From the NCBI RefSeq assembly GCF_004795915.1, contig NZ_CP039253.1, positions 3,437,501 through 3,501,500 on the forward strand: 64,000 nucleotides of DNA, written 5' to 3'. This document shows positions 36,439 to 45,019 of this stretch, in pieces (the first letter of the stretch is position 1; each line of letters opens with the position of its first letter). Origin of the DNA: Rhodococcus sp. PAMC28707 (GTDB lineage Bacteria > Actinomycetota > Actinomycetes > Mycobacteriales > Mycobacteriaceae). The translations under genes and the position numbers were made by a program. A model generated the notes under the pieces. The model ran no database searches. It was given only the letters and a program-made list of their open reading frames with translations, and was not told where the DNA came from.

Positions 36439-37625
36439 CCGGCCCACTCGAGGGCATCAAAGTCCTCGACATCTCCACGATTCTCGCCGGCCCCTTGGTG
36501 GCGCAGATCCTCGGCGACTTCGGTGCCGAGGTCGTCAAGATCGAACATCCGACCCGGCCCGACGGCATGCGCGGGCACGGGTTGGACAAGGACGGTCACC
36601 CGCTCTGGTGGACGATGGTGAGCCGAAACAAGCGCACCATGACGTTGAACCTGGGTGAGGAGAAAGGTGCAGAGATCTTTCGCCGTCTTGCCGCCGAGGC
36701 CGACGTCGTGGTCGAGAACTTCCGGCCTGGCACGTTGGAGCGCTGGGGACTCGGCTACGACGTGTTGTCGGCAGACAACCCAGGTTTGATTCTGTTGCGC
36801 GTGACAGGTTTCGGCCAGACCGGGCCCTACGCGAAGCGGCCTGCATTCGGAACTCTCGTCGAATCGATGAGCGGATTCGCGCACTTGACCGGTCCTGCCG
36901 ACGGGCCGCCGACGTTGCCGGCCTTCGGCCTGGCCGATTCACTGGCCGGAATCGCAGGCTCTTCGGCGGTATCCATGGCACTGCTGCATCGAACGAACAA
37001 TGGCGGCAAAGGCCAGGTCATCGACTTGGACTTGCTGAGTCCGATCATGACGGCGGTGGGGCCGGGGATCATCTACGCGGATCAGCTCGGGATCGATCTC
37101 GAACGCACGGGCAATCGATCGAGCAACAATGCACCGCGAAATCTCTACAAGACCTCCGATGGTTTCTGGCTCGCCATCTCCACGAGCGCGAACTCCATCG
37201 CCGAGCGGGTACTGCGGTTGGTCGGACACGCGGAGGTTATCGACGAACCGTGGTTCGCGACGGGGCGTGAACGTGCCGCGCACGCCGATCTACTCGACGG
37301 ATACGTGGGCGGCTGGATCGGAGATCGAACCCGTGACGAAGTCGTTGCCGAGTTCGAAAAGGCCGGTGCTGCGGTGGCTCCGGTGTACAAACCGAGTGAA
37401 CTACTCGATGATCCCCAGGTGAACGCGATAGAGATGGTGACCACCGTCGAGGACGAGGATCTGGGTCCTGTCCGCATGCAGAACGTGATGTGGCGCATGG
37501 GTGACAGTCCCGGCAGCATCCGGCATACCGGGCGCGCGCACGGCGCCGACACCGACGAGGTCCTCGCGGAGTTGGGTTGCAGTGTGGATTCGATCGAGGA
37601 ACTGCACAGGTCCGGCGTCGTCTAG
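36435..37625 (+). CDS. Class III (CaiB/BaiF) CoA-transferase
   Basis: 396 residues from GTG at 36435, overlapping the amidohydrolase stop; the longer frame upstream is not real. Opening PLEGIKVLDISTILAGPLVAQILGD split over the family's first strand-helix, then GAEVVKIEHP, MVSRNKRTMTLNLG, DVVVENFRPGTLERWGLGY and ILLRVTGFGQTGPY, all standard for the family. Members move CoA between acyl-CoA donors and carboxylates such as oxalate, mesaconate or carnitine. It should activate the ring-opened acid so that the CitE-like lyase can cleave it. It is the last gene of the importer-enzyme operon and is followed by a strong terminator. Confidence 0.93.
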   Translation: MTGPLEGIKVLDISTILAGPLVAQILGDFGAEVVKIEHPTRPDGMRGHGLDKDGHPLWWTMVSRNKRTMTLNLGEEKGAEIFRRLAAEADVVVENFRPGTLERWGLGYDVLSADNPGLILLRVTGFGQTGPYAKRPAFGTLVESMSGFAHLTGPADGPPTLPAFGLADSLAGIAGSSAVSMALLHRTNNGGKGQVIDLDLLSPIMTAVGPGIIYADQLGIDLERTGNRSSNNAPRNLYKTSDGFWLAISTSANSIAERVLRLVGHAEVIDEPWFATGRERAAHADLLDGYVGGWIGDRTRDEVVAEFEKAGAAVAPVYKPSELLDDPQVNAIEMVTTVEDEDLGPVRMQNVMWRMGDSPGSIRHTGRAHGADTDEVLAELGCSVDSIEELHRSGVV

Positions 37626-37696
37626 CTGTATCGAATCGTAGAAAGGGCTGCAGCCTCGGAGGTATAGCTGCGGGCCGGAGTGCGGTGAAAGCATTC

Positions 37697-37728
37697 GGAG
37701 GGGCCAGCCGGATTCGGCTGGCCCCTCC
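37697..37728. terminator. Strong bidirectional terminator
   Basis: Perfect 14-base stem GGAGGGGCCAGCCG / CGGCTGGCCCCTCC with a 4-base loop, between the convergent CoA-transferase and alpha/beta hydrolase genes. It has no long T run but is very GC-rich. Confidence 0.8.
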
Positions 37729-37744
37729 GTACTGCGCCTGCGGT

Positions 37745-38476
37745 TCAGTTGGTTCGAGAAACCGCTGAGTGAATCGCCTTGGCGAGGTCGAGGGGACGGC
37801 TCCACATAGGCCAATGACCCGTGGGGAGGTCGATGACGTCGAATTGTTCGAGCTTCGCGACCTCGGCGAACATGGCATGGCCTGATCGGGCCAATTCGAG
37901 CACCTGCGCGCCAGAGATCGAGCAGCACACCAGGGTGGTCTGAACCTTGCGGCGGGCGTCGTTCGTGAGCTCGACGGATTGACGAAGTACGGGGCCGGGC
38001 TCTGGGACGGCCCGGGCCCGAAAACGCTCGAGTACCGCTGCACTCAGGCCTTCGAGGCTCGCCTGCTGCGCGAGGACGTCGAATGGCGGCAGCGCAAGCT
38101 CCTCCAACCCCTCCGGAAGTTCTGGGGCGTGGACACTTCCGGTTGCCACGGGGCCGGAGTCGACCCACACCACCCGCTGGACAAGCTCCGGATGTCGGTC
38201 GATGACGAGGCTGACAGGAGCGTTGGCCCCACTGTGAGCGACGAGAATCACGGGCTGATTCCCGTGTCGAGCAATGACGTCGAGGATCGCTTCGACTTGA
38301 TCGTCGAGAGTCCTTGTCGCACGCTCCGGATCGTCCCTGTCGAGGCCAGGCAGTGTTATTGCGAGCGCACGAGACTGGTCTGTTTTCAGGTGTTCGAGGA
38401 CTTCGTCCCACGCCCAGGCACCCAGCCAGTGGCCGGCAACAAGGATGATGGTCGGACTGCTGATAGTGGTCGACAT
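37745..38476 (-). CDS. Alpha/beta-fold hydrolase
   Basis: 243 residues. Oxyanion region LVAGHWLGAWAWDEV, nucleophile elbow VAHSGAN (Ser in A-H-S-G), and C-terminal catalytic His in TGHWPMWS fit a serine hydrolase of the esterase/lactonase kind. A small, single-domain cytosolic protein. It is divergent from the WYL regulator across a 73-base gap, so that regulator probably controls it. The substrate is unknown. Confidence 0.88.
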   Translation of the reverse strand: MSTTISSPTIILVAGHWLGAWAWDEVLEHLKTDQSRALAITLPGLDRDDPERATRTLDDQVEAILDVIARHGNQPVILVAHSGANAPVSLVIDRHPELVQRVVWVDSGPVATGSVHAPELPEGLEELALPPFDVLAQQASLEGLSAAVLERFRARAVPEPGPVLRQSVELTNDARRKVQTTLVCCSISGAQVLELARSGHAMFAEVAKLEQFDVIDLPTGHWPMWSRPLDLAKAIHSAVSRTN

Positions 38477-38549
38477 GCCACAACTCTCGCAGGCCCGATG
38501 GACAGTGGTATGTCACTATTTGTGTCATGAATTGGCCGCGGTCCGATTA

Positions 38550-39248
38550 GTGAAGCGAGCAGAACGGCTCCATGCTCTGTCAGAGATGTTGCACCGCAGT
38601 GGCGCGCGTGGGGTATCCGCCGAACGGTTGGCGAGAGAGTTCGAAGTGTCCGTGCGGACAATCAAAAGAGACCTCGACGCGTTGGAGAACAGCGGCAGTC
38701 CGCTATGGTCGCGCCCAGGTCCGGGCGGTGGATACGGAATGGCCAAAGGCGCGTTCTTGCCACCTGTCAGTCTGTCTCCAGCGCAGGCTGTGGCGCTCAT
38801 GGCGGCTGTGTCCGCTGCGGCCGATGCCCCCTACTCCGATCTGGCAGCAGCCGGCATCCGAAAGGTCATGGATGTTCTCGATCTCATCACGCGTGCAAGG
38901 GCCGAAAATTTAGCTCGTCGGGTGTGGGTAGACGAGGGTTTTTCATCTTCACGCGCAACGAAATCGGCCATGGAAGAGGCGATGGCCGAGCAGCGAGTGA
39001 TCCGTATTCGCTACACATCGAGAGACGGCGCCACGACCACCCGCGACGTCGAGCCCGTGCTGTTCGCCTCCACGAACGGCCAGTGGTACTTGATCGGATG
39101 GTGCCGAAAGCGCGACGCAATGCGATGGTTTGCGCTCTCGCGCGTAGAGCGGGCCACCGTAACGAGGACGGCCTGCAGCGGCCATACCATCGACGAGGTC
39201 GGAGAACCCCCGGCGAACGCCAGACCGGTACACGGCCGGGTGGAGTGA
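38550..39248 (+). CDS. HTH-WYL-domain transcriptional regulator
   Basis: 232 residues from GTG at 38550 (KRAERLHALSEMLHRSG follows), the usual start for this family; no in-frame ATG with a ribosome site fits. N-terminal HTH_11 winged helix (about 8-60; VSAERLAREFEVSVRTIKRD), then a WYL domain with VEPVLFASTNGQWYLIGWC and RWFALSRV. WYL domains bind small ligands or nucleic acid and often serve as sensor. The divergent gap holds TGTCAC-N5-GTGTCA, an imperfect inverted repeat that may be its operator. The probable target is the adjacent hydrolase. Confidence 0.87.
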   Translation: MKRAERLHALSEMLHRSGARGVSAERLAREFEVSVRTIKRDLDALENSGSPLWSRPGPGGGYGMAKGAFLPPVSLSPAQAVALMAAVSAAADAPYSDLAAAGIRKVMDVLDLITRARAENLARRVWVDEGFSSSRATKSAMEEAMAEQRVIRIRYTSRDGATTTRDVEPVLFASTNGQWYLIGWCRKRDAMRWFALSRVERATVTRTACSGHTIDEVGEPPANARPVHGRVE

Positions 39249-39358
39249 ATCGATCAACCTGTGCGATGCGGTGGCGGGTGTCGGCCTTGGTCACCTCTAA
39301 CGGGTGATCTCCGGCGGATTCAGCTGCGCAATACTGGGCCCCTACAACAGGGGTGTCC

Positions 39359-40966
39359 ATGACTGCCACAACGAAGACTGGCTCGGGTCTGGTGCTGACG
39401 GTGCTGGCGTCGAGCCAGTTCCTGATGACTCTGGACAGTTCGGTCATGAACGTGTCGATGGCTACGGTGGCCGAGGATCTCGACACCACGATTACGGGTA
39501 TTCAAACCGCGATCACGCTGTACACGCTGGTCATGGCGACGCTGATGATCACCGGCGGCAAGATCGGCACCATTGTGGGAAGGCGAAGAGCTTTCGCACT
39601 CGGACTCGTGATCTACGGGGTCGGGACGTTGACCACCGCAGCGGCTCCCAATCTTCCGGTGCTGTTGGTCGGGTGGGCGCTCTTCGAAGGCGTGGGCGCG
39701 GCACTGATCATGCCGGCGATCGTGGCTTTGGTCGCGGCGAATTTTCCGCCGGAAAAGCGAGCTGCCGCATACGGTTTGGTTGCCGCCGCAGGTGCCATGG
39801 CGGTGGCAGCCGGCCCGCTGATCGGTGGTGCGGTCACCACGTTCGCGTCGTGGCGATATGTCTTCGTCGGCGAGGCATTTCTGGTCGTGGCAATCCTGCT
39901 GGTGTTGCGCCGCATCAATGATGTTCCGCCGGTCCGCGTCCGACTCGATCTCGTCGGCTCCGCACTGTCGGTGGCAAGCCTGGGAATGCTCGTCTTCGGA
40001 GTTCTCAGATCGGGGGAGTGGGGGTGGATTCGTCCCACCCCGGGCGGCGCCCAGATAGCAGGACTGTCCCCGGTGATCTGGCTGCTGATGACCGGCGCGT
40101 TGCTCCTGTACGTGTTCATGAGATGGCAGACGCACCTTGCCGAGACCGGACGGGAGCCGCTGATCGATCCGAAGCTGCTTCGCAACCGGCAACTTTCGGG
40201 CGGACTCACGATGTTCTTCGCGCAGTTCACGGTTCAAGCCGGCGTCTTCTTCACGGTGCCGTTGTTCCTGTCCGTGGTCCTGGAACTGAGTGCACTGCAG
40301 ACCGGACTTCGAATCCTCCCACTCTCGGTCGCACTCCTCCTCGCGGCCGCAGGGATTCCCAAGCTTTGGCCCCGCGCCAACCCTCGTCGCGTAGTCCGAT
40401 TGGGCTGGGGGGCGATGATCGTCGGCATTCTCGTACTGGTCACCGGATTGGATCCCGGAGCCAATGCGAGCATCGTGGCGGTGCCGATGGTCCTGCTGGG
40501 GCTGGGACTCGGGGCGCTGGCCTCCCAACTCGGCGCCATCACCGTCTCCGCCGTGCCGGATGAGCAGAGCGCGGAAGTCGGCGGGATACAGAACACTGCA
40601 ACGAACCTCGGAGCATCGCTCGGAACTGCACTGATCGGGTCGGTCCTCATTGCCACCCTGAGCGCGGCGATCGTTGCCGGCGTGCAGACGAACCCCGGCG
40701 TGCCAGAGTCTGTGAAAGCGCAGGCGACCACCGAACTCGCGAGCGGCGTTCCATTTCTCTCGGACACGCAGCTCGAGGCGGCACTGGCCGACGCGGCGGT
40801 CCCGCAGTCGAGTGCCGCGCAGATCGTCGACGTCAATTCCGATGCTCGCCTCGAGGCCCTACGTGTGGCCTTGTCCATTGCCGCACTGATCGGCGTGTGC
40901 GCCCTGTTCTTCACCGGTAGCGTCCCGCGAGAGGCGCCTTCCGCTCAGGTGACCTCCGATCCGTGA
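39359..40966 (+). CDS. MFS drug exporter, DHA2 (14-helix) type
   Basis: 535 residues from ATG at 39359 (a GTG two codons upstream is possible). Motif D1-like LDSSVMNVSMATVAEDL in helix 1 and motif A GGKIGTIVGRRRAF between helices 2 and 3 mark the DHA2/EmrB-QacA family; motif C appears as GAMAVAAGPLIGGAVTTFASW. Fourteen hydrophobic segments are visible. Such pumps export hydrophobic cations or antibiotics with protons. It is separated from the WYL regulator by 110 bases with no clear operator; its inducer is unknown. Confidence 0.92.
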   Translation: MTATTKTGSGLVLTVLASSQFLMTLDSSVMNVSMATVAEDLDTTITGIQTAITLYTLVMATLMITGGKIGTIVGRRRAFALGLVIYGVGTLTTAAAPNLPVLLVGWALFEGVGAALIMPAIVALVAANFPPEKRAAAYGLVAAAGAMAVAAGPLIGGAVTTFASWRYVFVGEAFLVVAILLVLRRINDVPPVRVRLDLVGSALSVASLGMLVFGVLRSGEWGWIRPTPGGAQIAGLSPVIWLLMTGALLLYVFMRWQTHLAETGREPLIDPKLLRNRQLSGGLTMFFAQFTVQAGVFFTVPLFLSVVLELSALQTGLRILPLSVALLLAAAGIPKLWPRANPRRVVRLGWGAMIVGILVLVTGLDPGANASIVAVPMVLLGLGLGALASQLGAITVSAVPDEQSAEVGGIQNTATNLGASLGTALIGSVLIATLSAAIVAGVQTNPGVPESVKAQATTELASGVPFLSDTQLEAALADAAVPQSSAAQIVDVNSDARLEALRVALSIAALIGVCALFFTGSVPREAPSAQVTSDP

Positions 40967-41000
40967 GTGGACCTGGCAACGGCGTCGAAAAGTTTCGGGG

Positions 41001-41951
41001 TTACTTGTTGCCGGTGAGCACCGCGGCAATTGCCTCGACCTGATCTGCGATACGTGGGCCCCAGCGGCTCGAGAGATCCTCGTCCATCGTGTAGATGCGT
41101 CCATCACGCACAGCGCGCATCGAACTCCACCCTGGCCGTGCTACAACGGATTCCGCGGTGACGCCGCAGCACTGCGAATCCGCCAGGAAGATGATGTCGG
41201 GATCGTCCGTCACCACCGACTCGGCGGCGAGCTGTGGGTAGTTGCTTGCCGCGCCGTCAGCGATGCTCGTGAGTCCGAACAGTCCGTAGAGCCGGCCGAC
41301 GAAACTCTGGCTCGTCACGGTGTACAGCTCGGAGTCGAGTTCGTGAAAATAGGTGAGCTCGCCGGAGGGGACGCTGGCGACAGCGTCCTCGATGCGGGTC
41401 CGAGTCTGCTCGACCACCGCTTCGGCCTCTGTTTCGTGACCGGTGGCGTCACCGACTCGCTCGATCTGGGAGTATGCGTCGTCGATGCTCGTTGCGGCAG
41501 GCAGCAGCAGCGTCGGAATCTGTGCCGTTACGAGGCCGGAGACCAACCCGCCGATATCGTCCGAGGCGATGACGAGGTCTGGTTCGTATCCCACGATCGC
41601 TTCGAGACTGGGGGTGTAGGCCGACAAGTCGGTCTTCGGCGCATCGGTCGGGTAGTCCGACTGGCTGTCGACGGCAACCACCTGATCGCCCGCACCTATG
41701 GCGAACAATGTCTCGGTGGCAGTCGGACTGAGCGACACGATCGACTTCGGGCGGGACTCGATGGTGATGTCGACTCCGGAATCGGCGGGACCGGAAACCA
41801 CAGTTTTAGGAAACGACCCGTCGGCCGAAGACGTCGACGAATCCGGCGCCGATGTGTCCGGTCGGTCGTCTGCTGTCCCACTGCATCCGCCCACCACCAG
41901 GGCGAGTACTGCAGTGCCGAGCAGAACCTTGAACGCTTGCCGCGTGTGCAC
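41001..41951 (-). CDS. ABC-type iron-siderophore/cobalamin-binding lipoprotein
   Basis: 316 residues. Lipoprotein signal peptide with lipobox LVVGGC ending at C23, then a disordered Ser/Thr/Asp linker to about residue 50, and a two-lobe helical-backbone (BtuF/FepB-like) domain: KSIVSLSPTATETLFAIGAG, PSLEAIVGYEPDLVIASDD, YFHELDSELYTVTSQSFVG. No permease or ATPase is nearby, so it either shares a transporter coded elsewhere or works alone. It starts 36 bases after the UvrA-like gene stop on the same strand. Ligand could be a siderophore or corrinoid; no riboswitch was seen. Confidence 0.88.
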   Translation of the reverse strand: MHTRQAFKVLLGTAVLALVVGGCSGTADDRPDTSAPDSSTSSADGSFPKTVVSGPADSGVDITIESRPKSIVSLSPTATETLFAIGAGDQVVAVDSQSDYPTDAPKTDLSAYTPSLEAIVGYEPDLVIASDDIGGLVSGLVTAQIPTLLLPAATSIDDAYSQIERVGDATGHETEAEAVVEQTRTRIEDAVASVPSGELTYFHELDSELYTVTSQSFVGRLYGLFGLTSIADGAASNYPQLAAESVVTDDPDIIFLADSQCCGVTAESVVARPGWSSMRAVRDGRIYTMDEDLSSRWGPRIADQVEAIAAVLTGNK

Positions 41952-41986
41952 GAAAATTTGACCTCCAGCTCGTCGGACGAGATGAA

Positions 41987-44221
41987 TTAACGCCCGAGAC
42001 TACGTGCCAAGTATGTCCCGGTATGCGTCTCGGTCTGCACCAGGTCTGCCACAGTTCCGGTGAAGGTGATCAGCCCGCCGTTGTGGCCGCCTTCCGGGCC
42101 GAGGTCGATGATCCAGTCCGCAGCAGCGACGACGTCGAGATTGTGTTCGATGACGATGACGGTGCGTCCCTCGTCGACCATGCCGGACAGCAGTTCGATC
42201 AGGTTGGCCACATCCGACGGATGCAAGCCCGTAGTCGGTTCGTCCAACACCAGAATCGGCGAAGACCCGACGAGTTCTGCCGCCAGTTTGAGGCGCTGGC
42301 GTTCGCCACCGGACAACGACGACAGGTTCTGGCCGAGCGAAAGATAGCCGAGGCCGACGTCCATGCATCGACGAAGAATGTCGCGAATCTTCTTGACGTC
42401 GAAGAAGTCCTGAGCATCTTCGACGGACATCTCGAAGATGTCGGCGATGCTGACGCCGTCGACGCGGTGCCGGATGGCTCCGGGGCGGAAGCGTCTGCCC
42501 TGACACGTTTCGCACGTGCTCGACACAGGATCGGTGAATCCGAGGTCGGTGAAGATCACACCGCTTCCCTGACAATCGGAGCACGCGCCATCGGAGTTGG
42601 GGGAGAACAACGACGCCGGTTGGCCGGTCTTCTTGGCGAAGTACGCGCGGATGGGATCGAGCAGGCCCGTGTACGTGGCAGGGGAGGATCTTCTGGACCC
42701 GCGAATCGGTGCCTGGTCGATGATGACGGCATCGGGTGCAACTTCGCGAAGATGCCCGTGAACGAGACTCGACTTGCCGGAGCCGGCGACGCCGGTGACG
42801 GCAGTCATCACCCCGAGAGGTATCTCGACGCTGACGTTCTGCAGATTGTGGGTGTTCGCCCCACTGATGTGCAGGTGACCGGTCGGTAGCCTGGGTGTGC
42901 GGAGCGTGGCATTCTCGCGTCGCAGGGCGACGCCCGTACGTGTATCGGCCTTGGTGAGCTCTTCGTACGTGCCCTCGAATACGACCGTCCCGCCGGCTTT
43001 ACCTGCACCGGGACCGATTTCGACGATGCGATCTGCAATCGACATGACCTCGGGATCGTGTTCGACCACGAGGACGGTATTTCCCTTGTCTCGCAATGCA
43101 AGCAGCATCTCGTCGAGTCGATGCACGTCGCGTGGATGCAACCCCGTGGTGGGCTCGTCGAAGACGTAGAGCATGTCGTTGAGCGTGGCGCCGAGGTGCC
43201 GGACCATCTTGATTCGCTGCGACTCGCCACCGGAAAGCGAAGCCGTGGCCCTGTCGAGGCTGAGGTAGCCCAGACCGAGGTCGACGAGTCTGCGCAGCTG
43301 AGTCACGATCTCCGTACGTGGACCATCGAGATCTTTGAGCCTCCACGTGTCGATACGGTCCGCGAGATCGGAGACCTGCATGGCAAACGCGTCGGGCAGG
43401 GAGAGGCCTTCCAGTGTCGCGGTGCGGATTGTTTCGTTGTACCGAGTGCCTCCGCACTCCGTGCAGGTACCGCGAGTGACGATGCGATCGTAGGCGAGCT
43501 TCGCTTTACCCTTGAGCGCGTCGGCATCCTTGGACAGATAGCTGCGCCGGAACCGAGAGATGATCCCCTCGTAGCTCTTCATCACGGCTTCGGGGTTGAG
43601 CACGTCGATCTCGCCTGGTTCGGCGTCGAAGAAGATGTGGCGTTCGCGGGCAGAGTATTGCTCCACGGGCACATCGAGATCGAACAATCCGGAATCCGCG
43701 AAAACTCGGTACGGCCATTTGCCGGGTTCGAAATCCGGATGTTTGAAAGGTCCCTCGCGCAAAGACTTCGACTCGTCGACGAGTTCGTCGCGATCGACGA
43801 CCTTGGCCTCGCCGAGCCCCTCGCATTCCTGGCACATACCGGCAGGGTCGTTGAATGAGAAGGCGTTGGCATAGCCGATGGATGGGGTGATTCCGCGAGA
43901 GAACAGCATCCGTAGCCAGTCCCCGATGTCGGTGATCGTGCCGACCGTGGAGCGGGGCCCACCGAAGAGCCGCTTCTGGTCGACGATGATGACCGCCGAG
44001 AGATTGGCGATGAGGTCCGCGTCGGGCCGTCCGTAGGACGGGAGGAACGTCTGTGCGAAGGCGGTGAACGTCGAGTTGATCTGCCGTTGCGCTTCGGCGG
44101 CAATGGTGTCGAACACGAGGGAGGACTTGCCCGATCCGGAAACTCCCGCGAAGACTACGAGCTTTCGCTTCGGAAGGTCCAGATCGACCTCGCGGAGATT
44201 GTTCTCGCGTGCTCCGCGCAC
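41987..44221 (-). CDS. Short UvrA paralogue (UvrA2/DrrC-like ABC ATPase)
   Basis: 744 residues, about 200 shorter than housekeeping UvrA, with two ABC modules. Walker A GVSGSGKSS (26-34) and GVAGSGKSS; signatures LSGGESQRI and LSGGERQRL; Walker B FDEPTTGLHP and LDEPTTGLHP; zinc pairs CQEC, CTEC, CSDC and CETC. The missing length fits loss of the UvrB-binding region, as in UvrA2 and DrrC proteins tied to resistance to DNA-binding drugs. The only standard start is GTG at 44221, but the frame stays open upstream, and an ATC at 44255-44257 has GAAAGG 10 bases before it and would give the natural N-terminus ITTSADPLSTILVRGAREN. A TetR-type operator lies upstream. Confidence 0.92.
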   Translation of the reverse strand: MRGARENNLREVDLDLPKRKLVVFAGVSGSGKSSLVFDTIAAEAQRQINSTFTAFAQTFLPSYGRPDADLIANLSAVIIVDQKRLFGGPRSTVGTITDIGDWLRMLFSRGITPSIGYANAFSFNDPAGMCQECEGLGEAKVVDRDELVDESKSLREGPFKHPDFEPGKWPYRVFADSGLFDLDVPVEQYSARERHIFFDAEPGEIDVLNPEAVMKSYEGIISRFRRSYLSKDADALKGKAKLAYDRIVTRGTCTECGGTRYNETIRTATLEGLSLPDAFAMQVSDLADRIDTWRLKDLDGPRTEIVTQLRRLVDLGLGYLSLDRATASLSGGESQRIKMVRHLGATLNDMLYVFDEPTTGLHPRDVHRLDEMLLALRDKGNTVLVVEHDPEVMSIADRIVEIGPGAGKAGGTVVFEGTYEELTKADTRTGVALRRENATLRTPRLPTGHLHISGANTHNLQNVSVEIPLGVMTAVTGVAGSGKSSLVHGHLREVAPDAVIIDQAPIRGSRRSSPATYTGLLDPIRAYFAKKTGQPASLFSPNSDGACSDCQGSGVIFTDLGFTDPVSSTCETCQGRRFRPGAIRHRVDGVSIADIFEMSVEDAQDFFDVKKIRDILRRCMDVGLGYLSLGQNLSSLSGGERQRLKLAAELVGSSPILVLDEPTTGLHPSDVANLIELLSGMVDEGRTVIVIEHNLDVVAAADWIIDLGPEGGHNGGLITFTGTVADLVQTETHTGTYLARSLGR

Positions 44222-44319
44222 AAGGATGGTGGACAGTGGGTCGGCCGAGGTTGTGATGGGAGTGTCACCTTTCGCGGAGCCGGATGGTCTCGCACTCGAA
44301 GCGTGCAGCTCGCCATCCT

Positions 44320-44336
44320 ACCGTACGCTGTACGGT
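44320..44336. promoter_or_regulatory. TetR-type operator upstream of UvrA paralogue
   Basis: Perfect inverted repeat ACCGTAC-GCT-GTACGGT, 7-base arms with a 3-base centre, about 65 bases upstream of the presumed ribosome site of the UvrA-like gene. This is the usual form of TetR-family operators in drug-resistance loci. No tetR gene is adjacent, so the regulator would be coded elsewhere. Confidence 0.6.
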
Positions 44337-44387
44337 GACGCTAGTAGTGATGCGTACTCGCCCGCCTGTAGTTCGCCCGCCTGGCGT

Positions 44388-44765
44388 TCAGTTGCCGGCT
44401 TCTCGTTGACGCCGCTCGCGCTCGGTCCGACGTTGACCCTCGGCTCTCGCCCGGCACTGGCGCAGAAACTCCTCATCTGCCGCCGGGTCTTGCGCAAGAT
44501 GACGACCCGGGCGGGTTTCGTACTCCGGGAACTCGGACGAGTTCTGCCGCCGCGCGATACTTCCGCCGCCGGCGCCGCCCCAGATCCCGCCACCGATAGG
44601 TCGGCCCGCCACCAGCCACACCACCGACCCCGCCAATGGAACGAAGACCACGAGTAGCAACCACACCATCTTCGGCAAGTAACGCACCCCGCCGTCGTGC
44701 GCGGTGATCACGTCGATGAGACAGAACACCCACAGCAGCGTCACCAGTAATCCGAAATACGGCAT
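44388..44765 (-). CDS. PLDc_N-type small membrane protein
   Basis: 125 residues. Two transmembrane segments (about 5-22 and 34-54) with FCLIDVITAH and PKMVWLLLVVFVPLAGSVVWLVAGRP, the hallmark of the phospholipase-D-nuclease N-terminal (PLDc_N) domain found in actinobacteria. The rest is a charged, Arg/Glu-rich cytoplasmic tail. A stand-alone PLDc_N protein has no catalytic domain; the role is unknown. It is read toward the UvrA-like gene with a 166-base gap that holds the TetR-type operator. Confidence 0.85.
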   Translation of the reverse strand: MPYFGLLVTLLWVFCLIDVITAHDGGVRYLPKMVWLLLVVFVPLAGSVVWLVAGRPIGGGIWGGAGGGSIARRQNSSEFPEYETRPGRHLAQDPAADEEFLRQCRARAEGQRRTERERRQREAGN

Positions 44766-45019
44766 TTCGTCACCCTTCTACATCCAAGACCATGCGGTCT
44801 TTTACCGATGGGATCGTAACAATTACCTCGAGTCGGGCATCCTCGCGCTGGACCATGCCGAATTCCACGCTTGTAATTCTGCAAATCACCAATTTGTCAA
44901 GTAATGACACGTCTCGATTTCTTGCGTGATCAATGGATATGAGTAACACTCTCCCCAACAGTCTCAGGGGTAACACCAGTAACACCAGCGAAGTGCACAC
45001 CAACGAGGGGGGAGCGTTA

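Noticed and set aside
34900-36447. Long open frame (about 515 codons) on the minus strand
   Set aside because: It is antisense to the amidohydrolase, whose metal ligands are all intact; the antisense translation is Arg/Val/Gly-rich without any family signature.
26401-37625. Itaconate or mesaconate degradation pathway
   Set aside because: A CoA-transferase and a CitE-like lyase fit, but no itaconyl-CoA/mesaconyl-CoA hydratase is present and the amidohydrolase, racemase and flavoprotein would be unexplained.
41952-41986. Cobalamin riboswitch before the BtuF-like gene
   Set aside because: Only 35 bases separate it from the gene upstream, too short for a cobalamin aptamer.
44766-45019. Riboswitch (for example c-di-AMP type) ahead of the DUF4185 gene
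   Set aside because: No conserved aptamer blocks were recognised; only a short GTAACACCA direct repeat is present.
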